Shown: positions 12,327 to 21,034, numbered from the stretch's first letter. The stretch is DNA of 64,000 nucleotides from Geobacter sp. DSM 9736 (GCF_900187405.1 NZ_LT896716.1:186001-250000); one strand, 5' to 3'. The notes: a model not told the origin generated them from the sequence alone. Translations and numbers: made by a program.

Positions 12327-13292
12327 TTGATACTTGAAGATGCGCGAAAAGTGATACGGGTGGAAGCGGAAGCGCTCATGGCGCTGGCCGATTCCATCAA
12401 TGGCGAGTTCGAGAAGGCAGTACGCCTGATCCTGTCGTCACGGGGACGTGTCGTCGTCACCGGGATGGGAAAGTCCGGACTAATCGGCCAGAAGATCGCC
12501 TCCACGATGGCGTCCACGGGAACTCCCGCCTTTTTTCTCCACCCGGCAGAGGGTATCCACGGGGACCTCGGCATGATCATGAAGGGTGACGTAGTTCTTG
12601 CAGTTTCCAACAGTGGCGAGACTGAAGAAGTGGTCCGTATCCTGCCGATCGTCAAGCGGCTTGGTGCGAGCCTCATCTCGATGGCGGGCAATCCCTCCTC
12701 CACGCTTGCCAGGGCTGGGGATGTGTTTCTCGATATTTCGGTGAAAGAAGAGGCATGCCCGCTCGGACTTGCCCCGACTGCTTCGACGACGGCCACCCTT
12801 GCAATGGGTGACGCCCTGGCGGTCGCCCTCCTTCTGGAACGGGGATTCAGGGCGGAGGATTTCGCCCTCTTCCACCCCGGCGGCTCCCTTGGAAAGAAGC
12901 TGATCCTGAAGATCGAGGACCTGATGCACGTGGGAGATGCGATTCCTCTCGTCGGCCGAGAGGTGCTGATGCGCGACGCCCTTTTCGAGATCACCGCCAA
13001 GAGGCTCGGTGTAACCGGCGTCGTCGACGAGTCCGGCGCCCTCATCGGCGTCATTACCGACGGCGACCTGCGACGGGCGCTGGAGAAGGGGCTCGACATC
13101 ATGAACCTCTCCGCAGCGGACCTGATGACCCTCCGCCCCAAGCGGATCAGCCGCCACGAACTCGCCGCCAAGGCCCTTCAACTGATGGAGCAGCATTCCA
13201 TCACCTCCCTCTTCGTCTTTGAAAAGGACGATTCCCACCAGCCGGTGGGGGTGATACATCTCCATGACATTCTGAAAGCGGGTATCGCGTGA
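12327..13292 (+). CDS. kdsD: Arabinose-5-phosphate isomerase
   Basis: KdsD/KpsF/GutQ family, 321 residues, interconverts ribulose-5-phosphate and arabinose-5-phosphate, the first step to KDO. An N-terminal SIS sugar-isomerase domain (VVVTGMGKSGLIGQKIA; SNSGETEEVV) is followed by the HPGGSLGKKL segment typical of the family and two CBS domains (about 205-321). The likely start is TTG at 12327 with GACGGAG about 5 nt upstream. The gene overlaps kdsC by 4 bp (GTGA), so the two are translationally coupled. It lies 68 bp after the 120-bp repeat. Confidence 0.96.
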   Translation: MILEDARKVIRVEAEALMALADSINGEFEKAVRLILSSRGRVVVTGMGKSGLIGQKIASTMASTGTPAFFLHPAEGIHGDLGMIMKGDVVLAVSNSGETEEVVRILPIVKRLGASLISMAGNPSSTLARAGDVFLDISVKEEACPLGLAPTASTTATLAMGDALAVALLLERGFRAEDFALFHPGGSLGKKLILKIEDLMHVGDAIPLVGREVLMRDALFEITAKRLGVTGVVDESGALIGVITDGDLRRALEKGLDIMNLSAADLMTLRPKRISRHELAAKALQLMEQHSITSLFVFEKDDSHQPVGVIHLHDILKAGIA

Positions 13293-13852
13293 GCACTTTC
13301 GAGCAGGTGCCTTCTCCCGGCGAAGTCGCACATTCGCTGTATGCACACGTCAAAGACATCAAGCTCCTCCTCCTCGATGTGGATGGCGTCCTGACCGACG
13401 GCCGGATCATCTACGACTCGAATCGGATCGAGAGCAAATTCTTCAACGTAAAGGACGGTCACGGCATAAAGATGGTCCAGCGGGCGGGAATCGAGGTGGG
13501 AATCATCTCCGGTCGCGAATCGATGGTGGTGGCGAACCGGGCGCAGGAACTGGGCATCACCTGTGTCTATCAGAAGGCCCTGGACAAACTGACCCCGTAC
13601 CTTCGGATACTTGCGGAGAAGGGGCTGGAGGATTCCCAGGTCGCTTTCATGGGTGACGACATCATCGACGTTCCAGTGATGCGGAGGGTGGCATTTGCCG
13701 CGGCTCCTGCCGACGCCCTGGACTATGTGCTCCCGTATGCTCACTTCGTCGCCAGAAACCGTGGCGGATGGGGGGCCGTGCGCGAGGTGTGCGACCTGAT
13801 TCTCAAGGGACAGGGCAAATGGGAGGAGATAACGGCGAAGTACTTCGCCTGA
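13289..13852 (+). CDS. kdsC: 3-deoxy-D-manno-octulosonate 8-phosphate phosphatase
   Basis: KdsC, 187 residues, HAD-superfamily phosphatase releasing KDO from KDO-8-phosphate. HAD motif I is LLDVDGVLTDG (about residues 32-42), followed by motif II around IISGRES and motif IV GDDIIDVPVM. The GTG start overlaps the kdsD stop. A good intrinsic terminator follows at 13903. In many relatives lptC, lptA and lptB come next; here the following genes are an unrelated cytochrome operon on the opposite strand. Confidence 0.96.
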   Translation: MSTFEQVPSPGEVAHSLYAHVKDIKLLLLDVDGVLTDGRIIYDSNRIESKFFNVKDGHGIKMVQRAGIEVGIISGRESMVVANRAQELGITCVYQKALDKLTPYLRILAEKGLEDSQVAFMGDDIIDVPVMRRVAFAAAPADALDYVLPYAHFVARNRGGWGAVREVCDLILKGQGKWEEITAKYFA

Positions 13853-13902
13853 AGGATCAGGGCTGGCCAGGGCCACAAATACACCGTAATTATCATTTCG
13901 AC

Positions 13903-13936
13903 AAAAGGCCTCCTTCATAGCAGAAGGGGGCCTTTT
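13903..13936. terminator. Bidirectional intrinsic terminator
   Basis: AAAAGGCCTCCTT (13903-13915) pairs with AAGGGGGCCTTTT (13924-13936). The A- and T-tracts at both ends let it serve the kds genes (+) and the cytochrome operon (-), which converge here. Confidence 0.8.
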
Positions 13937-13980
13937 GCGTGCCGGCTGCCGGTTTTGCATCGAGGACTCGCCGGCTTAGC

Positions 13981-14775
13981 TCAATCCCGTCCCAGAACTT
14001 CCAGCAGCTCTTTGAACTCTGAATTCTTCACCGGCACGGGTTTCATCATGGCATGTGGCCGCACGAGCCGCGGGTTGTGCAGCCACTTTTGTAACCTCTC
14101 CACGTTCCAGGGTCTGTCGTTTTCGAAGGTGGCAGGATAGAACCGGCTTAGGAGGCCGGAGAGATTGGGACCGATGTCACCTTCCCCCTGGGGGCCATGT
14201 CTGGAAGTGAGTGCCCGGTGGCAGGCGCCGCATTTCCTGGCAAATATAGTAGACCCCGCACCCTCTTTCTTGCGGAAACGCAGCACAAGCGGCAGGTCGG
14301 TTGTCCCGGCGGCTGCTCGTTTTGCCATGATCGCGTTCACGATGTCGGCTGCGTTTTCCCGGTTCAGACGGAAGTCGGGCATGTTTTCTGCCGGGTGGAG
14401 GATCGACTCCTCCAGGGCCAGCGGGTGGCGGTGGGCTGAAACGCGGTCCAGGTCGCCGGAGAGGCGGTTGCCGGTTTTGCCCGAGGTGTGGCAACGGCGG
14501 CAGGCGAGGGTCTCGATCAGCTTCGAGCCGCGGGCTACTGCGGGGGAGTTCCTGATGTGGTGGCGGGCCAGCCGTCCTGCGACCAGGTTGTCATGTGCGA
14601 CCTGCTTCCGCGTAGTGCGGTCGTTGCCGCCATGGCAGGAGTTGCAGGTACCGTGGTCGGCATGGTGGGCGCGGTGGCATGTGAGGCACATGGCCCTCCG
14701 CGCTGCCGTCGCTTCTCCTGCGGAAACGGAAACTGCGACAAGCACCCCTATGGCAAGACGAATTGCAGCGACCAA
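13981..14775 (-). CDS. Tetrahaem c-type cytochrome of a bc-type complex
   Basis: Exported cytochrome of about 264 residues with four CXXCH sites: CLTCH, CNSCH, CRRCH and CGACH. The start is taken as TTG at 14775, preceded by AGGGGTG and giving a signal peptide (VAAIRLAIGVLVAVSVSAGEA); the open frame extends further upstream inside the neighbouring gene. The C-terminal part, with CGACH and a later HAMMKP segment, looks like a monohaem class I domain with a Met ligand, fused after a small three-haem module. It overlaps the subunit IV gene by 28 bp and is last in the operon. Likely electron acceptor from the Rieske/b subunits. Confidence 0.8.
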   Translation of the reverse strand: MVAAIRLAIGVLVAVSVSAGEATAARRAMCLTCHRAHHADHGTCNSCHGGNDRTTRKQVAHDNLVAGRLARHHIRNSPAVARGSKLIETLACRRCHTSGKTGNRLSGDLDRVSAHRHPLALEESILHPAENMPDFRLNRENAADIVNAIMAKRAAAGTTDLPLVLRFRKKEGAGSTIFARKCGACHRALTSRHGPQGEGDIGPNLSGLLSRFYPATFENDRPWNVERLQKWLHNPRLVRPHAMMKPVPVKNSEFKELLEVLGRD

Positions 14776-15167
14776 TTCGCACCCCTGAAGAACATTGCAA
14801 GTATGGTAAGAAGCAGAATCACCGAAAACAGGCTCAACGTCGCTGTACTCACCGCACGCTGGTCCGGCGGCAGCCACCGGGCCTTCTCCGAGGGCCCGGA
14901 GAGGGGCAGCCAGGGGAGGAGAAAGAGGGCCACGGCTGACAGCAGAACCAGGTTTATCAGGTATTTTGAATAACTTACCAGTTCCTGTATCCAGAGGAGG
15001 AACCAGGCTGATTTTACCGGGTTCGGAACGCGCGCAATGTCCGCCTGTTCCTGGAGAGGGGCAGGGATAACGAGCCCCAGCAGCAGTACAGCCATAGCGA
15101 AGACAGACAGCGATCGCCGTATCAGCCGGAAGAATCTGGGAGAGCTCCTGATGTAGCCGCGATTCAC
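14748..15167 (-). CDS. Cytochrome b C-terminal domain (subunit IV-like)
   Basis: Membrane protein of 139 residues with three predicted helices, near residues 16-35, 67-88 and 108-128. NPVKSAWFLLWIQEL occupies the place of the PEWYF quinol-site motif of subunit IV and cytochrome b C-terminal halves; the exact motif is changed (AWFLL). It overlaps the b6-like gene by 4 bp. Together they form a split cytochrome b as in b6f-type complexes, expected to sit in the inner membrane at the Qo site. The divergent motif could affect quinol binding or simply reflect a distant family. Confidence 0.75.
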   Translation of the reverse strand: MNRGYIRSSPRFFRLIRRSLSVFAMAVLLLGLVIPAPLQEQADIARVPNPVKSAWFLLWIQELVSYSKYLINLVLLSAVALFLLPWLPLSGPSEKARWLPPDQRAVSTATLSLFSVILLLTILAMFFRGANWSLQFVLP

Positions 15168-15802
15168 AAGTATGGCAGCACCCCCTTGTTCTTCCTGATC
15201 CGGTAGAAGTGAAGCAGTGAAAGGAGGAGGAGCGCCAGCGGCGTGACGGCGACGTGGAGCACGTAGAACCTCAGGAGAGACAGGCTTTCACCGACGCCGT
15301 CGGGAACCAGCAGTGCCTTTACCGAGGCCCCGAACGGAGCTGCCTCCACCAGCTTCATCCCCGTTTCGGTTGCCCAGAGCGCAAGCTGGTCCATGGGAAG
15401 AAGGTACCCGGTATAAGCTTCGAGCAGCGCGAGGCAGAGTAGCAGGCACCCGATCACCCAGTTAAGCTCTCTCGGCTTGCGGTATGCACCCGTCAGCACC
15501 ACGCGCAAGGTGTGGAGGAAGATCAGAATGAGGAGGAGATGGGATGCGAGCCGGTGCACGCTCCGCAGATACTTTCCCCCCCGGACCGCCTCTTCGAGAA
15601 AGAGGATCGAGGGGAATGCCCGGTCCGGTGTCGGCTGGTAGTAGAAGAGGAGCAGCAGCCCCGTCGCGCCCAGAATCAGCAGGGCACTGAAAGCCAGCCC
15701 GCCCAGGCAGAACGTATAGGTGAGACGGAGATTCTTCTCCAGCACTACCCGGGGAAACAGATGTCGCAGGAATTCTCTGAACATGTTCTGATAAGCGTGC
15801 AC
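15164..15802 (-). CDS. Cytochrome b6-like subunit
   Basis: Integral membrane dihaem cytochrome b N-terminal domain, 212 residues with four helices. Helix pairs carry candidate haem-b histidines: RSVHRLASHLLL and LHTLRVVL in the middle, and YVLHVAVTP plus LLHFYRIRK near the end, with the b6-type spacing. A Tyr/Gly-rich YTGYLLPMDQLALWA segment corresponds to the conserved loop before the cd helix of cytochrome b. The GTG at 15802 is the chosen start (GGAG ten bases upstream); an ATG at 15784 is possible. It lies between the Rieske gene and subunit IV. Confidence 0.85.
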   Translation of the reverse strand: MHAYQNMFREFLRHLFPRVVLEKNLRLTYTFCLGGLAFSALLILGATGLLLLFYYQPTPDRAFPSILFLEEAVRGGKYLRSVHRLASHLLLILIFLHTLRVVLTGAYRKPRELNWVIGCLLLCLALLEAYTGYLLPMDQLALWATETGMKLVEAAPFGASVKALLVPDGVGESLSLLRFYVLHVAVTPLALLLLSLLHFYRIRKNKGVLPYL

Positions 15803-15919
15803 CTTGGCCGGACTCCCGTCCGTTCGGTTGCTCCTCGTTGGCGGACCTGAACTGTTGTCCTTCCTTTCAGGTATGTCCTGACACGATTGCAGCTGCCTGT
15901 GTCACTTATTGTTGCTCCA

Positions 15920-16315
15920 TTATGAAAGCAGGATGATGAAGCCCTGACCGGATATTTCCACGCGATGCCGCTTCAGGGGCCTGTCCGCCGGACCCCTGAT
16001 CACATTCCCCTCCCGGTCGAATCTGCTGCCGTGGCAGGGGCAGACGAGTTCGCCGGGGGTAACGGAGACGGTGCATCCTAGATGCGTGCAGACGAGTTCC
16101 AGGGCATGGAGGCTCTCGCCGCTTCGTATCACAGCCATTCTGGCCTGCCGGTACACCAGGGCTCCCTCGGGCGGTACCTCCGCCTTCGGCAGAACGAGCC
16201 GCCGCTGACGCAGTGGCATCCTGGGAGTGAGATAGCGGTGCAGGAGAAACAGGCCGGCGATGAAAGCGATCAGCGTGCCGAGAAAATTTCTCCGCGATCT
16301 AGCAGCAGTTTCCAT
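15920..16315 (-). CDS. Rieske [2Fe-2S] protein
   Basis: Rieske subunit of 131 residues. The cluster ligands are in CTHLGC (about 78-83) and CPCHGS (about 94-99), the classic two-Cys two-His pattern with the disulfide cysteines. The N-terminus has ARSRRNFLGTLIAFIAGLFLL, a twin-arginine-type signal and membrane anchor, as usual for Rieske proteins. It overlaps the upstream 10-haem cytochrome gene by 46 bp and lies 117 bp before the b6 gene. With b6 and subunit IV it defines a quinol:cytochrome c oxidoreductase. Confidence 0.93.
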   Translation of the reverse strand: METAARSRRNFLGTLIAFIAGLFLLHRYLTPRMPLRQRRLVLPKAEVPPEGALVYRQARMAVIRSGESLHALELVCTHLGCTVSVTPGELVCPCHGSRFDREGNVIRGPADRPLKRHRVEISGQGFIILLS

Positions 16316-17517
16316 TTTTCGACATAGGCCTTTCTGTAAGCCGGGCTTCTTGCCGTCATGGCTCCGTAGCGGCTTTCAGGAAGATAGCCGCCATTGGTCA
16401 CCCGCTGTCCTTTCCTGTCCCAGAAGGAGTCGAGACTCATCCCATCCTCCTTGAGCCGGTATATTCGGTGCTCCTTCTTTTCCAGCAGGAATCGCCGCGG
16501 ATTGTCGTGGCATCCTTCACACATCACAGTTCCACGACGGACCGTATGCGGGAAAAATGCTTTCCACTCCGCCGCCAGCAGACGGTTTTCACGTCCTACA
16601 GCCCTGTCATGGTCTATCTCCGTTGCGTAAGCAATAAACTGGGGGCGGATCGGGCTGACCCTTCCGGCTTCGTTAAGACCCAGGGGGGGCGCATCCTGCT
16701 TTTTGAGATATGCGCTCTTCACATATTCCTGATCGTCTCCCCGCAGGTCGTACTCTTCACGGGAGGGGCTGTTCCTGAAGCGAAGGTAGAAGGTGCCGTA
16801 CTCCTGTGCTCCCCAAGCGGAATGGCAGGCATAGCATTCCAGCCGGGAGAGATGCGCGGGAATCCGGTGCTCTATTACGTTACGGTCGACCCGGTGGCAG
16901 TCGCGGCACCCTTTGGCGCTCCTCATCCCTGAAACCAGGCTCATCATAGTGTGACAGTCGCGGCACTGAAGCCCCGCTTCGAAATGAACGTCCGGTACCA
17001 TTTTCAAAGACGTTTCTCCGAATACCTCGGGCCCCCGCTGGTAGCGCATGTGGTCTTCCCGCGGCGCAGTTCCCCGATATTCCCCTCCGACGAAATACCC
17101 CTTATGGCATGGGGCACACGACGAGTCTGCGGGTTTAACGATGGCGTGCTCTTCCTCTCCGTGGCAGTCGAGGCAGCCCTTTATGTGGCACGAGTCGCAT
17201 TTTTTCTCGAAAAAACGCCCATCGGCCGCCCCCCAGGTGCGTTCGACAAACCTGCGCTCGGAGGCGCGGGTTCCCATGGAGTGGGAAAAGAGCGCCGCAT
17301 ATCCCTGGTGGCAGCCGGTACATCCTTTCCCCTCATTCGCCCTGAGTCCCGGCTGACCGAGGGTGTCGGACTCGGAAAGGTGACAGGAGAGGCAGGGGAG
17401 TTGGGAATGTTTTCCCCGCACCGTAACCTTGTGGCAGACCGTGCAGGTTTCTCCCCCGTGAGCCGTGGCGCTAGCGGCGATCAAGCAGACGGCGATGAAG
17501 AGTATCTTCAAGTGCAC
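16270..17517 (-). CDS. Decahaem c-type cytochrome
   Basis: Exported cytochrome of 415 residues with a signal peptide (MHLKILFIAVCLIAASATA) and ten CXXCH motifs: CTVCH, CLSCH, CTGCH, CDSCH, CLDCH, CAPCH, CRDCH twice, CYACH and CEGCH. The last 90 residues lack haem sites. It shares style with the 12-haem protein encoded upstream (an LGLNEAGRVSPIRPQ block here against LALNQRGRISPVTPG there), so the two are probably paralogues. It overlaps that gene by 47 bp and the Rieske gene by 46 bp. Likely a periplasmic electron-transfer partner of the bc-type complex. Confidence 0.9.
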   Translation of the reverse strand: MHLKILFIAVCLIAASATAHGGETCTVCHKVTVRGKHSQLPCLSCHLSESDTLGQPGLRANEGKGCTGCHQGYAALFSHSMGTRASERRFVERTWGAADGRFFEKKCDSCHIKGCLDCHGEEEHAIVKPADSSCAPCHKGYFVGGEYRGTAPREDHMRYQRGPEVFGETSLKMVPDVHFEAGLQCRDCHTMMSLVSGMRSAKGCRDCHRVDRNVIEHRIPAHLSRLECYACHSAWGAQEYGTFYLRFRNSPSREEYDLRGDDQEYVKSAYLKKQDAPPLGLNEAGRVSPIRPQFIAYATEIDHDRAVGRENRLLAAEWKAFFPHTVRRGTVMCEGCHDNPRRFLLEKKEHRIYRLKEDGMSLDSFWDRKGQRVTNGGYLPESRYGAMTARSPAYRKAYVEKWKLLLDRGEIFSAR

Positions 17518-19342
17518 CGAAATCCAGTTCCTTTCGATAGATCGGGTCTGCCGGCCTGTCGTGGCAGATGAGGCATGTGTTGACCGCCAATGTCCGGCTG
17601 ACTTCCCGCTGGTTCAGCGGTCGCGAATGCTCCCGGGTGATCGCGGACCAGGCTGTGATCTTTCCCCCCCGCATGGTGAGAAAGCCGTCTAGAGGCTTGG
17701 ACTCAGACTTCTCACAGAGCATGGTGCTCTCTATCCCCCTCGACGAGGCGACGTGCTGCCCGAATCCGAGGAACGCAGGGTTGCCGTGGCATTCCATGCA
17801 GCCGATGGCGCGTTTTCCCGTGTTGTGGGAGTAAAAGGGGGCGAACCGGAGCTGCTGCTTTCCCTTGAAGCGAGCGATGTACTCGTTCCTGCTCCGCGTG
17901 CCGTCCTCTTCGATCACAGTTACGAAGGTCTGGCAACCGGGGGTGACGGGGGAAATCCGTCCCCGCTGGTTGAGAGCAAGGGGGAACGGGTATAGCGCCC
18001 TGTAGTCTTCCGTTTCGCTGAATTCTCCCGGGGTTTCCTTTTTCAGAATGAAGTCGGTTGCTGTGGCGGAGCGGTCGTAGGTAGTGTGGCAGCCGTAGCA
18101 TTGCACGACGGTGCGGGAATGGCAGGTGAAGCATTCGAGCCTCTCGTGGCCATGTACCGCATGTTCCGGTGTCCCGGTTATCACCTTGCTGGTGAATACC
18201 TTGCCGCTGCGCTTCCCGAGCACCTTGACGCGCCCTCCTTCGTACCAGACGTTGGAGTAGGGACGGCCCTTCGTGGTCAGAACCATTTTCCTGCCCGCTT
18301 CCATGCGGAACCGGTACTGCTTCGATTCCCGCACCGCCTCCTCGTTTTCCCGTACGATGGGTTTGTACCGGGGGGGCGCAGTGGGGGAGCCGTGACAGTC
18401 TTCGCAGCCGATTTCAGTCTGGAGGTACATGTTTCGGTAGGAGTAACTGTCCCCCATGATGTCGCGCGACGTGTGGCAGTCTATGCAATCCATGCCGGCG
18501 GCGAAATGGACGTCCGGGACAATATGCGTCAGATTTCTCCCGCCGCTCGCCATCACTGGGCCGGGGAGGCCGTTGCGCGTGGGGACCATCCCGTTGTTCC
18601 CGTCATAGAGACCCTGATATGAAAATGCGATCCTTCCGCTGCGGCTGTGGCAGCGGGAGCAGACATCGTTGCCCGGAAGACCCGTCATCCGGTGGCTGGC
18701 TGAAGCAGGCCTTTTCCCTTGCACGGTCGTATCTTCTCCACGGTATGTGGAAATGTCGTTGAAGGGGAAATGACAGGCCGCGCAGCCGGAGGCGTGTCCC
18801 GCGGTGTGCGATTCTCCGTTCTCGGTGCCTATGTGGCAGCGGGAGCAGAACTTTCTATAAAGCTCCCCCGACAGGTTCTCCAGTTCGGCTACCGGGCGGT
18901 ATTCCAAAGAGTTTCCTCCTGCATCAAAGGCTTTTCCTCCCCGGGCGGAATAGCTCCGTCCATCATCTCCTTCCCATGAAAGCTGAATATTGCGGATCAT
19001 TCCGGCATTGGTGAACATGATGGTCGAGCGTACCCGCTCCAGCTGATAGCGGTGGCAGCGGCCGCAGGTCTCCTCCCAGTGCGCCGGGTCCGACGGATTG
19101 CGTGGACCGTGCATTCCCTGATGCGCCTTTTTGCCCGTGGCGGCACTGGGTACCCCACCATGGCAGGCGGTGCAGGAGCGATGGGTAGGGGAGACCTCTT
19201 CAAGGCGGCTGTGGCAGGATATGCACGTCTCTGTCTTCGTGCCGCATCCGCCCACCCACAGCGGGAGGCCAGCGAGAAGAATCATCCGTAGCGCAGTGGA
19301 CGCGAACCGTGTTGCCCGAGTCAGAAGGTGCATCGCCGGCAC
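17471..19342 (-). CDS. Dodecahaem c-type cytochrome, probable lipoprotein
   Basis: Large exported cytochrome of 623 residues and first gene of the bc-type operon. Twelve CXXCH motifs are visible (CISCH, CTACH, CGRCH, CSRCH, CAACH, CSRCH, CIDCH, CEDCH, CFTCH, CYGCH, CMECH, CLICH). The N-terminus has a hydrophobic segment ending LPLWVGGC, a plausible lipobox, so it may be lipid-anchored. Either GTG 19342 or ATG 19333 could be the start. It resembles the following 10-haem protein in its middle and C-terminal parts. Two large multihaem subunits beside a Rieske/b pair recall the Cbc-type menaquinol-oxidising complexes known in Geobacter; the exact subtype cannot be fixed here. Confidence 0.88.
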   Translation of the reverse strand: MPAMHLLTRATRFASTALRMILLAGLPLWVGGCGTKTETCISCHSRLEEVSPTHRSCTACHGGVPSAATGKKAHQGMHGPRNPSDPAHWEETCGRCHRYQLERVRSTIMFTNAGMIRNIQLSWEGDDGRSYSARGGKAFDAGGNSLEYRPVAELENLSGELYRKFCSRCHIGTENGESHTAGHASGCAACHFPFNDISTYRGEDTTVQGKRPASASHRMTGLPGNDVCSRCHSRSGRIAFSYQGLYDGNNGMVPTRNGLPGPVMASGGRNLTHIVPDVHFAAGMDCIDCHTSRDIMGDSYSYRNMYLQTEIGCEDCHGSPTAPPRYKPIVRENEEAVRESKQYRFRMEAGRKMVLTTKGRPYSNVWYEGGRVKVLGKRSGKVFTSKVITGTPEHAVHGHERLECFTCHSRTVVQCYGCHTTYDRSATATDFILKKETPGEFSETEDYRALYPFPLALNQRGRISPVTPGCQTFVTVIEEDGTRSRNEYIARFKGKQQLRFAPFYSHNTGKRAIGCMECHGNPAFLGFGQHVASSRGIESTMLCEKSESKPLDGFLTMRGGKITAWSAITREHSRPLNQREVSRTLAVNTCLICHDRPADPIYRKELDFGALEDTLHRRLLDRR

Positions 19343-19597
19343 TATACCCTACTTGCAAGCAGGCAGGCAATTTGATTCCGTCAGCATCATATAAAAAATT
19401 TGATATATGCCACGGAATATATCGTGCATAGAAAATACTTAAGCTTTTCTTTTTTTGTTCGATGAGAAGCTGGAGATTGTAATCGATGGGTTTTTCAGCG
19501 GTTGCGATGGCAGCCCCTGCCTGAGAGGCTGCCCTGCCTCCGCGAACTCACGGCCACCTGCAGCAAAATAACCGCAACGACATCTAAAGGAGGAGAC
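19343..19597. other. Divergent intergenic region
   Basis: 255 bp between the cytochrome operon (-) and the rhodanese gene (+). An AT-rich segment around 19380-19455, including GATATATGCCACGGAATATATC, probably holds promoters for one or both sides. No sigma-54 or FNR-type site is convincing. Confidence 0.4.
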
Positions 19598-20968
19598 ATG
19601 AACTGCAAGAGTATGACGGCAGTCCTGGCGGCAATGATTGCCTTTGCCGGCCACGCTGCAGCCGACCAGGCGGCCCCCCCGGCAAAACCCGGCAATGCCA
19701 AGATCTGCACCAACTGCCACAAGCCCGACACGAATAACCTGCGCGGTCACTGGGAGAGCGTCGCGATGAAATCATCGTCGATCCAGCTCAAAATCGACGA
19801 CCGCTCCGAAATTCTTCGCTTCGACAAGGGGAAGGTTCAGGTGCTCAACGCTCCCGAGAAGGGGGACACGGAGAAGATGCTCCGCAGCATCAAGAAAGGG
19901 CATGAGGTACGTATCGAGTTCACCGAGAAGGATGGCGTGAAGTACGCTTCGGTGGTCGCCTCCAAACCCCCCATCAAGCTTTCCCCCGAGGAAAAGATAG
20001 CCCTTCCGGAGGTCGAGAAGCTCGTGGCGCTTGGGCCGCAGAAAGGGAACTACCTTCTTTTCGATTCACGCCCCGCGCCCCGTTTCAAAGAGGGGTCGAT
20101 TCCGACTGCGGTTTCGCTGCCCTTCCCCGAATTCGACAAGAATATCGACAAGCTTCCCCAGGACAAGAGCACGCCGATCATCTTCTACTGCAGCGGCATC
20201 ACCTGCAACATGAGCCCCGGCTCGCAGAAGAAGGCGAAGGCGCTGGGATACACCAACATCAAGGTTTTCGTGGAAGGGATGCCGGCGTGGCTCTCCAAAA
20301 ACTACGGCGTCGTAACGGCTCCTGCCATGAAGGACGCTTACAAGGACATCCCGTATGTTCTGCTCGATGCCAGGCCCTCCGCCGCTGCTGAAAAGGGTTT
20401 CATAAAGGGAGCGGTGACATTTCCTGCTGCCGACGACAAGGCGCTGAAGCTTCTGCCGAAGAAGGAGATGAAAGCCCCTGTGATCGTGTACGACGAGGAT
20501 GGAAAAGGGAACGCTGCTGCCGTGGCCAAGGGGATCGTCAAGGCCGGTTATACCAACGTGTTCGTCCTGACGGAGGGGCTTGCCGGCTGGAAGAAGGCTC
20601 AGCTTCCGGTTGAGACTGGAAAGCTGGCCGCCAAGGTCACATATGTACCCAAGCCCAAGCCGGGTGAATTCCCCATGGAAGATTTCAAGAAGCTTATCAC
20701 CTCGATTCCAGCAGGTACCGTGCTGGTCGATGTGCGCAATCCTGACGAACTGGGTGACGGCATCATCAAGGGCGCGGTCAACATTCCAGCTGACAGGATC
20801 GATCAGCATCTATCCGAGTTCAAGGATAAGAGGGTGATCGCCTACTGCAATACCGGAACCCGTGCAGAGATGGCGTATCACGCCCTGAAGGCGAAGGGCT
20901 TCACCAACGCCTTTTTCCTCAACGCGAAAGTCGATTTCGATGAGGGAAAACCTGAAATAAGCAAGTAG
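19598..20968 (+). CDS. Exported monohaem / triple rhodanese-domain protein
   Basis: Exported protein of 456 residues. The start at ATG 19598 follows AAAGGAGGAGA and gives a signal peptide of about 22 residues. One CXXCH (CTNCH, about 37-41) is followed by a region of about 90 residues, then three rhodanese-like domains. Domain 1 (about 135-240) has Cys in YCSGITCNMS. Domain 2 (about 245-345) has no active-site Cys (YDEDGKGNAA). Domain 3 (about 360-450) has Cys in YCNTGTRAEM. Rhodaneses carry sulfane sulfur; haem plus two potentially active domains suggests periplasmic sulfur or redox chemistry. Substrate unknown. A terminator follows. Confidence 0.88.
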   Translation: MNCKSMTAVLAAMIAFAGHAAADQAAPPAKPGNAKICTNCHKPDTNNLRGHWESVAMKSSSIQLKIDDRSEILRFDKGKVQVLNAPEKGDTEKMLRSIKKGHEVRIEFTEKDGVKYASVVASKPPIKLSPEEKIALPEVEKLVALGPQKGNYLLFDSRPAPRFKEGSIPTAVSLPFPEFDKNIDKLPQDKSTPIIFYCSGITCNMSPGSQKKAKALGYTNIKVFVEGMPAWLSKNYGVVTAPAMKDAYKDIPYVLLDARPSAAAEKGFIKGAVTFPAADDKALKLLPKKEMKAPVIVYDEDGKGNAAAVAKGIVKAGYTNVFVLTEGLAGWKKAQLPVETGKLAAKVTYVPKPKPGEFPMEDFKKLITSIPAGTVLVDVRNPDELGDGIIKGAVNIPADRIDQHLSEFKDKRVIAYCNTGTRAEMAYHALKAKGFTNAFFLNAKVDFDEGKPEISK

Positions 20969-20987
20969 CCGAAGCGTTGCCGCAAAC

Positions 20988-21034
20988 CGAAGGGGCGCCG
21001 TCTGCATGTCAGACGGGGCCCCTTCGCGTTTTAT
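20988..21034 (+). terminator. Intrinsic terminator after the rhodanese gene
   Basis: CGAAGGGGC..GCCGTCTG (20988 onward) pairs with CAGACGG.GGCCCCTTCG (to 21026), followed by CGTTTTAT. The stem is long and GC-rich. Confidence 0.85.
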
